This document shows positions 44,273 through 54,616 of a stretch of DNA of 64,000 nucleotides, in pieces. A program made the translations under genes and the position numbers. Position 1 is the stretch's first letter. Each line of letters starts with the position of its first letter. A model generated the notes under the pieces. That model was not told the DNA's origin, did no database searches, and saw nothing but the letters and a program-made list of their open reading frames with translations. This stretch comes from Chitinophagaceae bacterium IBVUCB2 (GTDB lineage Bacteria; Bacteroidota; Bacteroidia; Chitinophagales; Chitinophagaceae), in the NCBI GenBank assembly GCA_002127295.1, contig NFUV01000001.1, positions 248,001-312,000 on the forward strand. The letters run 5' to 3'.

Positions 44273-46789
44273 TTACTCAAACAATTCCGCCTGGTTAGTT
44301 TCTTTACTTTTCACCCATTCCATTTCGGTTGACTTACTGAAGTCAGCCAATTTGGAGCCGACAGTTCTATAACCAGTTACTTCTGCAATTTTTACAATTT
44401 TCAATTTTGCTTTTCGTATCTGTGCTCCCCTGCCCTGTTGCATTAATAAAACTGGTTCGTTATCCAAAGTTACAGTTTCAACATAGTTCCCGTCCCCTTC
44501 CTTAATGAACAGGAATTTGGTTTTCTGTGTAGAAGTTTCAATTTTGAAACGTTTTACCATGTATTGCTTTTTCTCCACGTCAACATATACTGCGGTTATA
44601 ATTTTGTCTGCATCAAACTTCCCAATGTGTAATACTTTATCAGGATCTATCTTCTGCGTCATTTCCTGGTCCGTCACTTCATAATTTCCATCATTGTATA
44701 AAACTAGTATCCTGTCATCTGGTTCGAAGCTACCGAGATATGTTCCTTTTTCTTCCGCACTAAGGCGACCAAATTTTTCATCAAACCAAAGTTTACGTCC
44801 GCTTAAGGTTGCTTTACCGGCTTCTTTGAATTTTACTGATTTGATAGGATATTTTGTAACCTGGTTACCCATACTGCTACGACCTTTGATGGCCATTTCT
44901 TCAAAATAGAAATCAAATTCTTTGATGCGGGCAGAGCTTCCGGGAGTTAGAACGATCTTAACCACTTCTGCCTCTCCATTTGGATTTATACTCAGGTAAT
45001 GAACTTTACTTTTTTCATCGCCTTTTGTCAAATCGTATTCCTTATCTCTTGTTACACCGGTTACATTAAAACGTTTGGCATAACTCAAGCCACCCTTGCC
45101 ATCAGAGTAGATCATGTTATAGGTTGTCCGCTCATCATTCTTCTGAAAAACGGCAGCATGCAAAATATCTTTACCGATAAATGTTTTATCAGACACTTTC
45201 ACCACTTTCATAATACCCCGCTTTGCAAAAACGATAATATCGTCAAGGTCAGAACATTCAAAAAGCAATTCATCTTTTTTCAATCCCGTTCCGATAAATC
45301 CTTCTTCTCTATTTACATAGAGTTTGGTATTGGCAATAGCTACACTCTTTGCTTCAATTACTTCAAACTGTTTGATCTCTGTTTTTCTTTCTCTCCCTTT
45401 GCCATATTTTTTCAACAGGTTATCATAATAAGCTACTGCAAAATCAACCAGGTTTGCTAAATCATGTTTTACCTGCTTAATCTCAGCTTCTAATCCTTTT
45501 ATCTGGGCATTCAACTCAGCAATATCCAATTTATAAATACGACGAACAGGTTTTTCCGTCAGCTTTATAATATCTTCTCTAGTTATATCTCTCTTCAGTT
45601 GTTTTTTAAAAGGAACAAAAGCTTTATCAATTCCTTCCAATACTTTCTCCCAGGTCTCATGCTTTTTTTCTAATTCCTTATATATTTTTTCTTCAAAGAA
45701 GATTTTCTCCAAGGAAGTGTAATGCCATTTTTCCTGTAACTCATTGAGCTTAATTTTTAATTCCTGCTCCAGCAAGTCTTTGGTTTTATCAACCGAAAGC
45801 TTTAATAATTCCTGTACACCCAAAAACTGTGGCTTATGATCTACAATTACACATGCATTGGGCGAAATAGAAACTTCACAATCTGTGAATTTGTATAATG
45901 CATCAATCGTAATATCAGGAGAAATACCCGGTGCCAGATCCACCTGTATTTCTACATCGGCCGCCGTATTATCTGTTACTTTCTTGATCTTTATTTTTCC
46001 CTGGTCATTCGCTTTTACGATCGATTCCATCAACTGTGTAGTAGTAACTCCATAAGGAACACTTTTGATAGCCAGTGTTTTCTTATCAACTTCTTCAATA
46101 TGTGCCCTTACTTTTACTTTTCCTCCTCTTTTTCCCTGGTTGTAATCTGCTACATCGATCATCCCACCGGTAAGAAAATCCGGATTCAATTCGAAACGTT
46201 TTCCTCTCAGGTGTTTTATTGCTGCATCTATGATCTCGCAAAAGTTGTGCGGAAGAATTTTTGTCGAAAGTCCTACTGCAATACCATCAGCACCCTGTGC
46301 TAATAGCAGGGGGAACTTCATAGGTAAAGTTACCGGCTCATTCTTTCGGCCATCATAGCTCAATTGCCATTCGGTAGTTTTTGCATTGAAGGCAACTTCT
46401 AATGCAAACTTGCTGAGTCTCGCTTCAATATAACGGGCAGCTGCGGCATCATCACCCGTTCTTACATCGCCCCAGTTACCTTGTGTATCGATCAGCAAAT
46501 CTTTTTGCCCCATATTCACCAGTGCGTCACCAATACTTGCATCTCCATGCGGATGGTATTGCATCGCCTGCCCAATAATGTTCGCCACTTTGTTATAACG
46601 ACCATCATCCATTTCCTTCATGGCATGCAGGATGCGGCGCTGCACTGGCTTTAGTCCATCTTCAATAGCCGGTACCGCTCTTTCTAATATTACATATGAA
46701 GCATAGTCCAGGAACCATGTTTTGTACTGACCATGCAGGCCATTATCATTATTCTGAACTTCCGTTATTTTATTCTTTGCTGCACTCAT
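44273..46789 (-). CDS. parC: DNA topoisomerase IV subunit A (GyrA/ParC-like)
   Basis: Breaks and rejoins DNA to unlink daughter chromosomes. The N-terminal domain contains GLKPVQRRIL, HPHGDASIGDALV and the active-site tyrosine Tyr120 in DDAAAARYIEARL. A long coiled-coil and a C-terminal beta-pinwheel (about 540-838) follow. The C-terminal domain lacks the glutamine-rich GyrA-box that gyrases need for supercoiling, as far as I can see, so topoisomerase IV is preferred over gyrase. At 838 residues it is normal for the ParC of this phylum. The partner subunit parE is encoded upstream on the same strand. Confidence 0.9.
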   Translation of the reverse strand: MSAAKNKITEVQNNDNGLHGQYKTWFLDYASYVILERAVPAIEDGLKPVQRRILHAMKEMDDGRYNKVANIIGQAMQYHPHGDASIGDALVNMGQKDLLIDTQGNWGDVRTGDDAAAARYIEARLSKFALEVAFNAKTTEWQLSYDGRKNEPVTLPMKFPLLLAQGADGIAVGLSTKILPHNFCEIIDAAIKHLRGKRFELNPDFLTGGMIDVADYNQGKRGGKVKVRAHIEEVDKKTLAIKSVPYGVTTTQLMESIVKANDQGKIKIKKVTDNTAADVEIQVDLAPGISPDITIDALYKFTDCEVSISPNACVIVDHKPQFLGVQELLKLSVDKTKDLLEQELKIKLNELQEKWHYTSLEKIFFEEKIYKELEKKHETWEKVLEGIDKAFVPFKKQLKRDITREDIIKLTEKPVRRIYKLDIAELNAQIKGLEAEIKQVKHDLANLVDFAVAYYDNLLKKYGKGRERKTEIKQFEVIEAKSVAIANTKLYVNREEGFIGTGLKKDELLFECSDLDDIIVFAKRGIMKVVKVSDKTFIGKDILHAAVFQKNDERTTYNMIYSDGKGGLSYAKRFNVTGVTRDKEYDLTKGDEKSKVHYLSINPNGEAEVVKIVLTPGSSARIKEFDFYFEEMAIKGRSSMGNQVTKYPIKSVKFKEAGKATLSGRKLWFDEKFGRLSAEEKGTYLGSFEPDDRILVLYNDGNYEVTDQEMTQKIDPDKVLHIGKFDADKIITAVYVDVEKKQYMVKRFKIETSTQKTKFLFIKEGDGNYVETVTLDNEPVLLMQQGRGAQIRKAKLKIVKIAEVTGYRTVGSKLADFSKSTEMEWVKSKETNQAELFE

Positions 46790-46792
46790 TGC

Positions 46793-47146
46793 TTATTTCT
46801 TTCCTATTATTCCTAAATGTGTGTATTTAAATCCCTGGTTTGTTTTTAAACCGTAACCAAACAATCTATCCATAGATGAGTGGCCAAATAAAACTATCCC
46901 TATCATTTGCATCAGCAGATCAGGCAATAAACATCCAATTACAAAAACTATAATCGCAATCCCTTTGTGATGAAATAAATTATAGAAGGCTGCGCCTGCT
47001 TTATTTCCCCCTACGTAACCAAGCATACTTATATCGGGCCCCAGCACCAGCAAGATGTACCACCACCATTCTGCATTTGCATTATTTAATGCATAAATAC
47101 TTACGCCCAGCATGGCTGCTTCTTCCAACCGAAGGATATCTTTCAT
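46793..47146 (-). CDS. DUF4260 membrane protein
   Basis: A 117-residue protein with several hydrophobic segments. EEAAMLGVSIYALNN, WWWYILLVLGPDISMLGYVGGNKAGAAFYNLFHHKG and LFGHSSMDRLFGYGLK are DUF4260 hallmarks. Function unknown. The start ATG lies one base after the stop of the DUF1835 gene, so they are coupled; a longer frame to 47194 would overlap that gene and is not favoured. It ends three bases before parC. Confidence 0.8.
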   Translation of the reverse strand: MKDILRLEEAAMLGVSIYALNNANAEWWWYILLVLGPDISMLGYVGGNKAGAAFYNLFHHKGIAIIVFVIGCLLPDLLMQMIGIVLFGHSSMDRLFGYGLKTNQGFKYTHLGIIGKK

Positions 47147-47147
47147 T

Positions 47148-47999
47148 TTAAATAGTTGCTTCTTCTGTTTCAGCCACGGAAGATGATTTTGCACCCATCA
47201 ACTTAACATCAAAATCCTTCCATGATTTGCCCAGGTCACCCGTCACTTCAATTTTTCCATTGTTTATCAATCCCTTCATCCGCCACATTAAAAACACATC
47301 ACCGGTTTTTATTTTCATCCGGTGTAAGGTATTGCTCAATACCCTGGTAGCCTTTTGCCACTCGCCTGTTATGTTTTTTACAATTTCATTGTCATAAAAG
47401 CTTTCCTCTTTACCAGCAATCTTCTTTCCACCTTCCAAAATTCGTACTGTTGCATTTTCTTCGGCGATTCTTTTCCATTCATCCGGATCGATCTCAAATT
47501 CACTTAAAGTAATTGGTCTTGCCAGCTTCTTTGCTTTTACAAATTCTTTTGGCTGTATTTCATGTAACCAGGAGGGATAAAAAATTTGCCCTTTCTCATT
47601 AATAAAAGGAAGATTGTTCATATACAATACCATTATCCTTCCCTGGTAATCTTTTAATTGCGGCATCAGCCAATAATAGCCAGTTACATCATGCTGATTT
47701 TGCCCCATCCAAATCCATACTTCTTCCTCCGAATTCTCATCCAACTTTGTTTTAATCTTGCTTACAGTTTCTCTATCATCAAAACTTCCTACCAGGTCAG
47801 CAGCATAAGGTGAACCCTGCATCAAACCTCTCCACCATTCCAATCTCGCCTGCCAGCCTTCCTCTGTGTCAATATTCGCCAACGGCCCTACTGCAAAATC
47901 ATCTTTGATCTGCCATACATCACCTGCCAACGTTTCATCCATTTCAATTACCTGTTTCATCAGGTCAACTTCAACTTCGTTAAAAACTATATGTATCAT
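47148..47999 (-). CDS. DUF1835/DUF3658 domain protein
   Basis: A 283-residue cytosolic protein. The N-terminal part MIHIVFNEVEVDLMKQVIEM plus WQIKDDFAVGPLANID matches DUF1835, and the middle VWIWMGQNQHDVTGYYWLMPQL fits its core; the C-terminal half resembles DUF3658. The family is of unknown biochemical function; some members are encoded near stress or phage-related genes. It overlaps the upstream methyltransferase gene by four bases (ATGA), so translation is coupled, and it sits inside the topoisomerase IV operon. Confidence 0.8.
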   Translation of the reverse strand: MIHIVFNEVEVDLMKQVIEMDETLAGDVWQIKDDFAVGPLANIDTEEGWQARLEWWRGLMQGSPYAADLVGSFDDRETVSKIKTKLDENSEEEVWIWMGQNQHDVTGYYWLMPQLKDYQGRIMVLYMNNLPFINEKGQIFYPSWLHEIQPKEFVKAKKLARPITLSEFEIDPDEWKRIAEENATVRILEGGKKIAGKEESFYDNEIVKNITGEWQKATRVLSNTLHRMKIKTGDVFLMWRMKGLINNGKIEVTGDLGKSWKDFDVKLMGAKSSSVAETEEATI

Positions 48000-48811
48000 T
48001 TTAAATTATTATTACCAGGTTGAATAATATAATAAACACAAGTCGTAAAAAAATTCCTTATAAAAGGGATGGCTTTGATGATCCCTATCTGCTTTCTTGG
48101 TTTCCAGCCAAATTTCCATTCATAGATCGGGTTCAATAAATAATGTCTTATATGAAAAAAATTGTAACCCTCTTTTTTGCAAATTCTTTCAAATCGTTCA
48201 ATACTTATTCCCGTATCTCTTATCTCCATCATCTCCTCCACATTCTCTTTCCTGTTTTTCAATATTGCCCTGTACATAAACCTAGGCAGCAAATGGATAT
48301 AAGGCAATCTAGAAATTTTTGACTTACATATTTGCTGATGCCCGCCAAACGGCATATACCACGGCGGAAAACCAAAGAACACAATACCACCGGGCTTGTC
48401 TGCCGTGGCAGGATTTAAAAAATTCTTCATCCATCCAATCAATTTTGCCTGGTCATGTATATGTTCAATTACATCTTTTAAAACAATAATGTCAAACAGA
48501 CCATCAAAATCTTTCTCTGTATCTACTTTATAAATGTCCTTAGTTACAAACTTCAATCTTCCGGCTGCAATATCTTCCGGTAAAAATTGCTGCGCATCGA
48601 CTATCCTCGGAGCATCTAACTCAACTCCTACTCCTACACATCCTTTATTAATAAATGCTTTTAGTACACCCCCTTCACCACAACCAATTTCCAAAACTCT
48701 CATTCCAGGTTTTATCGGGAATCTTTCTTCAATAAAAGGAATGACATATTTCTCAGCGTTCAAAACCTGAATGTCAAAGTATCTTTTTCTATCGGCGTGG
48801 AATTCAAACAC
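47996..48811 (-). CDS. Class I SAM-dependent methyltransferase
   Basis: A 271-residue protein with SAM motif I VLEIGCGEGGVLKAF (about residue 40), a second acidic strand GVGVELDAPRI and a motif IV-like FDIIVLKDVIEHI. The remainder (about 160-271) is basic and aromatic, with a hydrophobic patch (PYIHLLPRFMYRAIL). The substrate cannot be read; similarity to lipid, quinone or sugar methyltransferases is possible. Gene order parE-methyltransferase-DUF1835-DUF4260-parC suggests co-expression but not a shared pathway. Confidence 0.85.
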   Translation of the reverse strand: MFEFHADRKRYFDIQVLNAEKYVIPFIEERFPIKPGMRVLEIGCGEGGVLKAFINKGCVGVGVELDAPRIVDAQQFLPEDIAAGRLKFVTKDIYKVDTEKDFDGLFDIIVLKDVIEHIHDQAKLIGWMKNFLNPATADKPGGIVFFGFPPWYMPFGGHQQICKSKISRLPYIHLLPRFMYRAILKNRKENVEEMMEIRDTGISIERFERICKKEGYNFFHIRHYLLNPIYEWKFGWKPRKQIGIIKAIPFIRNFFTTCVYYIIQPGNNNLK

Positions 48812-48815
48812 TCTT

Positions 48816-50714
48816 TTAGTTAGCTTCTACAGGAGCATCAAGCTCAAACTTCAAATTATTAATAATAAATTCCTGCCTGTCCGGGGTATTCTTACCCATA
48901 TAATATTCCAGTAATTGCTGAATATGTTCTCCTTCTTCCACCCGCATCAATTGTTTACGCATACCGCTGCCAATAAACTGTCCGAACTCATCAGGGCTTA
49001 TCTCACCCAAGCCTTTGAAACGGGTTACTTCTGGCTTCGGGCCAAGCTTCGCCATGGCATCTTGCTTTTCCTGTTCACTAAAACAATAGATAGTATCTTT
49101 TTTATTTCTTACCCTGAACAATGGCGTTTCTAACACATACACTTTTTCATGCTTTACTAAGTCCGGAAAGAATTGCAGGAAAAATGTCATCAACAATAAT
49201 CGTATATGCATACCATCCACATCTGCATCCGTGGCAATAACTACATTATTAAATCGCAAGCCTTCAAGCCCGTCTTCAATATTCAATGCATGCTGCAATA
49301 AATTAAATTCTTCATTTTCATACACCACTTTCTTTGTCAAGCCAAAACAGTTCAGTGGTTTACCTCTCAAACTAAAGACAGCTTGTGTTTCTACATTCCT
49401 TGCTTTTGTTATTGAACCACTGGCACTATCTCCTTCCGTAATAAAAATAGTAGTCTCATTTTGCTTCACTACAAACTCTTCCTTCCCTTTCGATGGTGCA
49501 TCATCATCCAAATGGAAACGACAATCTCTCAATTTTTTATTATGAAGATTGGCTTTCTTAGCTCTTTCATTGGCTAATTTTTTAATACCCGCCAGTTCTT
49601 TTCTTTCTCTTTCACTTTGCTCTATTCTTTTTTTCAACCCTTCGGCTACAGTTGGATTCTTATGCAGGTAATTATCCAATTCTTTACCCAAAAAATCCAT
49701 CATAAACTGCCGCATGCTTTGTCCTTCGGGTTCAATGTTTACGGAGCCGAGTTTTGTTTTAGTCTGCGACTCAAACACCGGCTCTACCACCCTCACAGAT
49801 ACCGCTGCAACAATCCCAGTTCTTATATCAGACGCATCATAGTCCTTCTTAAAGAAATCTCTTATTGTTTTTACATAAGCTTCCCGAAAAGCCTGTTGGT
49901 GTGTACCACCTTGTGTAGTATGCTGACCATTTACAAAACTGTATATATCTTCTCCATATTCATTGGTGTGTGACATTGCCACTTCTATATCATCCCCACT
50001 AAGATGAATGATCGGGTAGCGGATTTCATCTTCATTGGTTTTGCGTTGCAATAAATCAAGTAACCCATTTTTACTGATAAAGCTTTTGCCATTGAAGATA
50101 ATTTTCAACCCCGCATTTAAAAAGCAATAATTCCAGATCTGGTTTTCTAAAAACTCAGGATGAAATTTAAAATTTTTAAAAATAGTTTCATCCGGCACAA
50201 ACGTTACCAGTGTACCATTTTGTTCGGTTGTCTTTGCTTCTTTATGTTCCTTAATTAAAAATCCTCTTTCAAACTCTGCTGTCTTTTCTTTTCCTTCACG
50301 AATGGCGGTTACTTTAAAATGATGACTCAGTGCATTTACCGCTTTTGTACCCACACCATTTAAACCAACCGATTTTTGAAAAGCCTTACTGTCGTATTTA
50401 GCTCCCGTATTTATTTTACTTACAACATCCACTACTTTTCCTAAGGGAATACCACGGCCAAAGTCACGAACAGTTACCGTCTTGCCTTCAATTGTCAACT
50501 CCACTGTTTTGCCATGGCCCATTGTATATTCATCAATACAGTTATCCATCACCTCTTTCACCAACACATAAATTCCATCATCGGGAGATGAGCCATCGCC
50601 GAGTTTACCAATATACATACCTGGCCTCAGCCGGATATGTTCTTTCCAGTCGAGAGATTTTATACTGTCTTCGTCGTAACTAAATAAGTCGCTTGCTTCT
50701 TTTTCTTTTGCCAT
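48816..50714 (-). CDS. parE: DNA topoisomerase IV subunit B (GyrB/ParE-like)
   Basis: ATPase subunit of topoisomerase IV, 632 residues. GHKL motifs are present: [27 protein letters not shown] and [14 protein letters not shown]. The transducer domain follows, then the TOPRIM signatures [19 protein letters not shown] and [12 protein letters not shown]. The C-terminal GEISPDEFG and [18 protein letters not shown] close the family architecture. First gene of the operon; a -7 element TATATTTG lies 163 bp upstream of the start. Confidence 0.94.
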   Translation of the reverse strand: MAKEKEASDLFSYDEDSIKSLDWKEHIRLRPGMYIGKLGDGSSPDDGIYVLVKEVMDNCIDEYTMGHGKTVELTIEGKTVTVRDFGRGIPLGKVVDVVSKINTGAKYDSKAFQKSVGLNGVGTKAVNALSHHFKVTAIREGKEKTAEFERGFLIKEHKEAKTTEQNGTLVTFVPDETIFKNFKFHPEFLENQIWNYCFLNAGLKIIFNGKSFISKNGLLDLLQRKTNEDEIRYPIIHLSGDDIEVAMSHTNEYGEDIYSFVNGQHTTQGGTHQQAFREAYVKTIRDFFKKDYDASDIRTGIVAAVSVRVVEPVFESQTKTKLGSVNIEPEGQSMRQFMMDFLGKELDNYLHKNPTVAEGLKKRIEQSERERKELAGIKKLANERAKKANLHNKKLRDCRFHLDDDAPSKGKEEFVVKQNETTIFITEGDSASGSITKARNVETQAVFSLRGKPLNCFGLTKKVVYENEEFNLLQHALNIEDGLEGLRFNNVVIATDADVDGMHIRLLLMTFFLQFFPDLVKHEKVYVLETPLFRVRNKKDTIYCFSEQEKQDAMAKLGPKPEVTRFKGLGEISPDEFGQFIGSGMRKQLMRVEEGEHIQQLLEYYMGKNTPDRQEFIINNLKFELDAPVEAN

Positions 50715-51032
50715 TTATCGCTTCGTTTTCAGAAATATTATTTTGTCATCGATCGTTACCCCAGTTCCTGTCTGCCGGTATGTAAAACCATTCAAATCCA
50801 ACAATCCCTGATACTTTCTTCATCTCATCTCAGACACACAAAACCTCCCAATCGGGAGGCATTGGGTGGGGCTGGGCAAATATAACAAAACCAACCCTCC
50901 ATTCGGGATTCAGGCTTGTTTGGAGTTATTAACCATTGTGGAAAAGAAATTAGTACAGAAAACACCGTCTCATGGCAATCTCTATTTACTGCTTCAACGT
51001 ACATGAAACTTTGAATATCTAAAATAAAGTTT
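50715..51032. promoter_or_regulatory. Divergent control region of parE and the DUF4394 gene
   Basis: On the minus strand TATATTTG (50884-50877) is a good -7 element for parE. Downstream of it on the same strand is the hairpin GCCTCCC-GATT-GGGAGG with TTTTGTG behind it (50844-50860), an attenuator-like structure in the parE leader of about 155 bases. The rest (50890-51032) shows no further clear signal. Confidence 0.5.
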
Positions 51033-52553
51033 ATGCTAAAACAAGTAAATACAATTATTTCAATAGTTCTGATAGCCACCACCTGCTTTTTTAGCAGTTG
51101 CGATAAAAATGATGACAACATGGAACCCCCGGTTGTTAAACCCGATATTATTTTTTACGGCCTGTCCAATTCAAACCAGCTAGTAAAATACAATGCCAAT
51201 GCTGCCGGGACAGTTATTTCAACCACTGGCATAACCGGTCTTACAGGTGTTGAAAAAATAATTGCTATTGATTTTCGTCCTGCTACCGGTCAACTTTATG
51301 GTTTGGGAAACAGCAGTCGTTTATATATTATTAACTATGAAAATGGCGCCGCCACTGCATTAGGTACTGCCTCCTTTACACCGGCTATCAATGGTTCTTT
51401 AGTGGGTTTTGATTTTAATCCTACAGTTGACCGTATCAGGCTGGTTACTTCTTCCGGGCAAAATTTAAGATTGAATCCTGAAACAGGTACCGTGGTTATG
51501 ACAGATGGCTCAATAAATCCTGGTACACCAACTATTGCATCTGCAGCTTATACCAATAGTGTTGCTGGTGCTGCTACTACAGTGTTATTTGATATTGATG
51601 TTGCTGCCAACAAATTATACAAGCAAGATCCTCCTAATAACGGAACACTTGTTGAAGTAGGTTCACTAGGTATTACGGCCGCTATTGCTAATGATGGTGG
51701 TTTTGATATTTCGCCTGACAATGCGGTAGCCTTAGCTAATATTACGATTGGTGCTAGTCCGGTCTTATTACAGATTGACCTCACAACTGGTAAAGCAACA
51801 AATATTGGTAATCTTGCTACCCCAATTATCGGTTTAGCAATACCTACAGCACCGGTTGCTTATGCAGTAGATAATTCAAATAATCTCCAGATTTTTAATT
51901 TTAATAATGCGGGCACACCTGTTAGCAAAGTCATTACCGGTTTGCAAGCTGGTGAAAATATTTTAGGTATTGATATGCGTCCTGCCACTGGACAATTGTT
52001 TGCATTAGGGAGTACCAGTCGTTTATATGCTATCAATATGTCCTCAGGTGTGGCTACAGCAATTGGTGTAGCGCCTTTTATCACTCCATTAGCAGGTACT
52101 TCATTTGGGTTTGACTTCAACCCAACTGTTGACAGGATACGGGTAGTTAGTAATACGGGACAGAATTTACGATTGAACCCGAACGATGGAACTCTTGTTT
52201 TGGCTGATGGCAACTTGAATCCCGGCACCCCAATGATTTCCTCAGCGGCTTATACGAACAATTTTGCGGGTGCTACCACAACAGTTCTTTTTGATATTGA
52301 TCACTCTACGGATAAATTATATACACAAACCCCGCCCAATAACGGAACCCTGGTAGAAACAGGTAGTCTTGGTGTAGATGTGACTGCAGAAAATGGATTT
52401 GATATTGGTGGGATTACTAACAAAGCATATGCGTTATTAACTGTTAGTGGTACTACAAGAATTTATACGATTAACCTTACAACAGGTGCAGCAACACAAC
52501 TTTCCGCTTTCCCAAATGGAACAAGAGGATTTGCAGTGGGTTTAGGTTTTTAA
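51033..52553 (+). CDS. Lipoprotein with two tandem DUF4394 repeats
   Basis: A 506-residue surface or periplasmic lipoprotein with a lipobox (FFSSC, Cys near 23). Two copies of a DUF4394 unit follow, about 40-265 and 275-506. Repeated blocks include IDFRPATGQLYGLG / IDMRPATGQLFALG, GFDFNPTVDRIR, GQNLRLNP and LYKQDPPNNGTLVEVGSLGI / LYTQTPPNNGTLVETGSLGV. The repeat suggests a beta-propeller or similar beta-fold; function unknown. The DNA copies have diverged considerably, so the duplication is old. Confidence 0.85.
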   Translation: MLKQVNTIISIVLIATTCFFSSCDKNDDNMEPPVVKPDIIFYGLSNSNQLVKYNANAAGTVISTTGITGLTGVEKIIAIDFRPATGQLYGLGNSSRLYIINYENGAATALGTASFTPAINGSLVGFDFNPTVDRIRLVTSSGQNLRLNPETGTVVMTDGSINPGTPTIASAAYTNSVAGAATTVLFDIDVAANKLYKQDPPNNGTLVEVGSLGITAAIANDGGFDISPDNAVALANITIGASPVLLQIDLTTGKATNIGNLATPIIGLAIPTAPVAYAVDNSNNLQIFNFNNAGTPVSKVITGLQAGENILGIDMRPATGQLFALGSTSRLYAINMSSGVATAIGVAPFITPLAGTSFGFDFNPTVDRIRVVSNTGQNLRLNPNDGTLVLADGNLNPGTPMISSAAYTNNFAGATTTVLFDIDHSTDKLYTQTPPNNGTLVETGSLGVDVTAENGFDIGGITNKAYALLTVSGTTRIYTINLTTGAATQLSAFPNGTRGFAVGLGF

Positions 52554-52579
52554 TTTTACTCCGTCCCTTCGTGTAATAT

Positions 52580-52617
52580 AAATCCGTCCAGGTAAAACCG
52601 GGGCGGATTTTTGTTTT
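52580..52617 (+). terminator. Terminator of the DUF4394 gene
   Basis: AAATCCG-T-CC / GG-GG-CGGATTT stem followed by TTGTTTT. Confidence 0.75.
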
Positions 52618-52653
52618 GCAAGAAATAATAATTGCAATTTGTAATTTTATTTT

Positions 52654-53256
52654 ATGTCAGTAACCGATTATTTAACCACTCACCCAAAAAGCCGTAGTGA
52701 ATGGCGCCAATGGTTAAAAAAAAATCATAGCACTTCTCCCGGCGTATGGTTTACTTATTTCAAAAAAGAAACCGGCAAACCACGAGTTAGTTATGATGAA
52801 GCTGTAGAGGAAGCACTTTGTTTTGGCTGGATTGATAGTCTTCCCCGAAAATTAGACAATGAAAGGAGCATGCTAAAGTTTACACCCCGAAAACCAAAGA
52901 GTGTGTGGAGTAAACTCAATAAAACAAGGATAGAAAAACTTATTGAAAACAAACGGATGATGGCTGCCGGTTTTGCAAGTATTGAACTTGCCAAACAAAA
53001 TGGCAGTTGGGATTCTTTAACTGCCAGCGATAATGCTGCAGCCAATAATCAATTGCCGGATGATTTGAATATTCTTTTTGCAAAAAATAAAAAAGCCAAA
53101 GAAAATTTTCAACAGTTCTCTTTAAGTGTTCGTAAGCAATTTTTATCCTGGATCGATAGTGCTAAACGGCCTGAAACAAGAACAACAAGATTGAAACAAA
53201 CTGTTTTGATGGCTAAAGCAAATACAAAGCCGGGGCTAAAAGGATTTAAACTTTAA
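52654..53256 (+). CDS. YdeI/OmpD-associated family protein
   Basis: A 200-residue soluble protein of the YdeI/OmpD family (DUF1801-related, bacteriocin-protection type). WRQWLKKNHSTSPGVWFTYFKKETGKPRVSYDEAVEEALCFGWIDSL and KFTPRKPKSVWSKLNK are its hallmarks; the C-terminal helical tail ends QTVLMAKANTKPG. The biochemical role is unclear. Likely monocistronic, 34 bp before an OmpA-family gene. Confidence 0.88.
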   Translation: MSVTDYLTTHPKSRSEWRQWLKKNHSTSPGVWFTYFKKETGKPRVSYDEAVEEALCFGWIDSLPRKLDNERSMLKFTPRKPKSVWSKLNKTRIEKLIENKRMMAAGFASIELAKQNGSWDSLTASDNAAANNQLPDDLNILFAKNKKAKENFQQFSLSVRKQFLSWIDSAKRPETRTTRLKQTVLMAKANTKPGLKGFKL

Positions 53257-53289
53257 AATTCTTACCTTGAAATATCTTAAACCCCTTGT

Positions 53290-54606
53290 ATGAAAAAGCC
53301 TATTCTCCTTTTTCTATTGATTGCAATTACCCTGGCCTCATTCGCACAAAAAACCACAAAAAACGATGGTGAATGGAGCAAACAATTTCTTGTTTTAAGA
53401 AACACTTCAGAAGCAGAACTAATGATACGGGTTGGAGATATTGACAACCTGGGCTTTGGGTGGGAAGATGACTTTAATCCGTTTGCCGGTAAATCGACCC
53501 CGACCCATGATTATCCCTGGGAAGTGAGAATTAGTGATGCACCAGGAACAGATCGAATAATGGTTCCTACCAGTTATAATTATAATGCACCAAAAGGAAG
53601 TGAAGGTTATACCAATTTAACACAACGACCTGCCAATAACCCAATAGCTATTGCTATACCATTATACGAATTAAAGAATATTAAGATTGACTCAGCTTCA
53701 CTTCAACTTTTTATTGATGATTTTCAAGCACCTACTATGTATTCAAAGTTTCAATGCAAGATAAATGGAGTACGATTTACCGAAGCAGAAAAAATGATCA
53801 ACAAAATAAAGCAAGATGGGCCTGTAGGTAAACTCATTACTATTCGTCTTACTCCAGAGTTTCTTCAAAAGTTAGCTGGGGATTCGCTGAAGATTTTTAT
53901 TGATGATCCCACAACAGGAATTGGTGACGGGTTTGCAATTGATTTTGTAAAACTGCTGATTAACCCTAAGGCAACTTACACAGGAAAACTACAAGGTAAA
54001 ATAATTGATGCGGTAACAAGAGAACCGATCGCAAATGCTACTGCTGCTGTTGAAGGTTATGGTTCGGCAATTACCAATACAAAAGGTGAGTTTATTATTG
54101 ATAATGTTCCGGCGGGTTTAACGATAGTAACTGGGTCTGCAACCGGGTATTCTTCTGATGAAAAGCAGGCAGATGTAATTGCACAGGAAACATCAGAGCC
54201 AATAGAACTGGAGCTTAAACGTTCCGGGAAAGTGTTCTATAATAATACAACATTGCAGGAAGGAGATAATCTTGTCATTAACAATATTCAGTTTACAGTA
54301 AATAGTTCAACATTATTATCAGAAGGGAAAAAAGAACTGGATAAACTTGCTGCATTGCTGAAGAAAAACTCAAACCTGGAAATACTATTGTCAGGTCATA
54401 CTTCTTCAGAAGGTTCGGCAACACTTAACCGGGAATTATCGTTGAAAAGAGTAAGAAGCTGCAAAGATTATTTAACCAGCAAAGGAATTGATGATGGAAG
54501 AATTACAATAAAAGGATTAGGCCCGGATATGCCGATTGCTCCTAACGATACTGAAACAAACCGTGCAAAAAATCGCCGGGTAGAATTAAAAATTACAAAA
54601 CTATAA
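53290..54606 (+). CDS. OmpA-family protein with a carboxypeptidase-regulatory-like domain
   Basis: A 438-residue secreted protein. Signal peptide ending LASFAQ, an N-terminal domain found in Bacteroidota secreted proteins (RVGDIDNLGFGWEDDF), a carboxypeptidase-regulatory-like domain (about 236-305, GKIIDAVTREPIANATAAV) and a C-terminal OmpA peptidoglycan-binding domain (about 325-438; GHTSSEGSATLNRELSLKRVRSCKDYL and NRAKNRRVELKI). It should tether the outer envelope to the cell wall while displaying the other domains. Followed after ten bases by an SRPBCC gene. Confidence 0.9.
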   Translation: MKKPILLFLLIAITLASFAQKTTKNDGEWSKQFLVLRNTSEAELMIRVGDIDNLGFGWEDDFNPFAGKSTPTHDYPWEVRISDAPGTDRIMVPTSYNYNAPKGSEGYTNLTQRPANNPIAIAIPLYELKNIKIDSASLQLFIDDFQAPTMYSKFQCKINGVRFTEAEKMINKIKQDGPVGKLITIRLTPEFLQKLAGDSLKIFIDDPTTGIGDGFAIDFVKLLINPKATYTGKLQGKIIDAVTREPIANATAAVEGYGSAITNTKGEFIIDNVPAGLTIVTGSATGYSSDEKQADVIAQETSEPIELELKRSGKVFYNNTTLQEGDNLVINNIQFTVNSSTLLSEGKKELDKLAALLKKNSNLEILLSGHTSSEGSATLNRELSLKRVRSCKDYLTSKGIDDGRITIKGLGPDMPIAPNDTETNRAKNRRVELKITKL

Positions 54607-54616
54607 GGGCTCTTTT

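Noticed and set aside
44999-45460. Plus-strand frame of 153 codons inside parC
   Set aside because: Antisense shadow of a conserved essential gene.
50825-51121. Minus-strand open frame of 98 codons upstream of the DUF4394 gene
   Set aside because: It overlaps the DUF4394 signal peptide antisense, covers the parE promoter and hairpin, and has no coding features.
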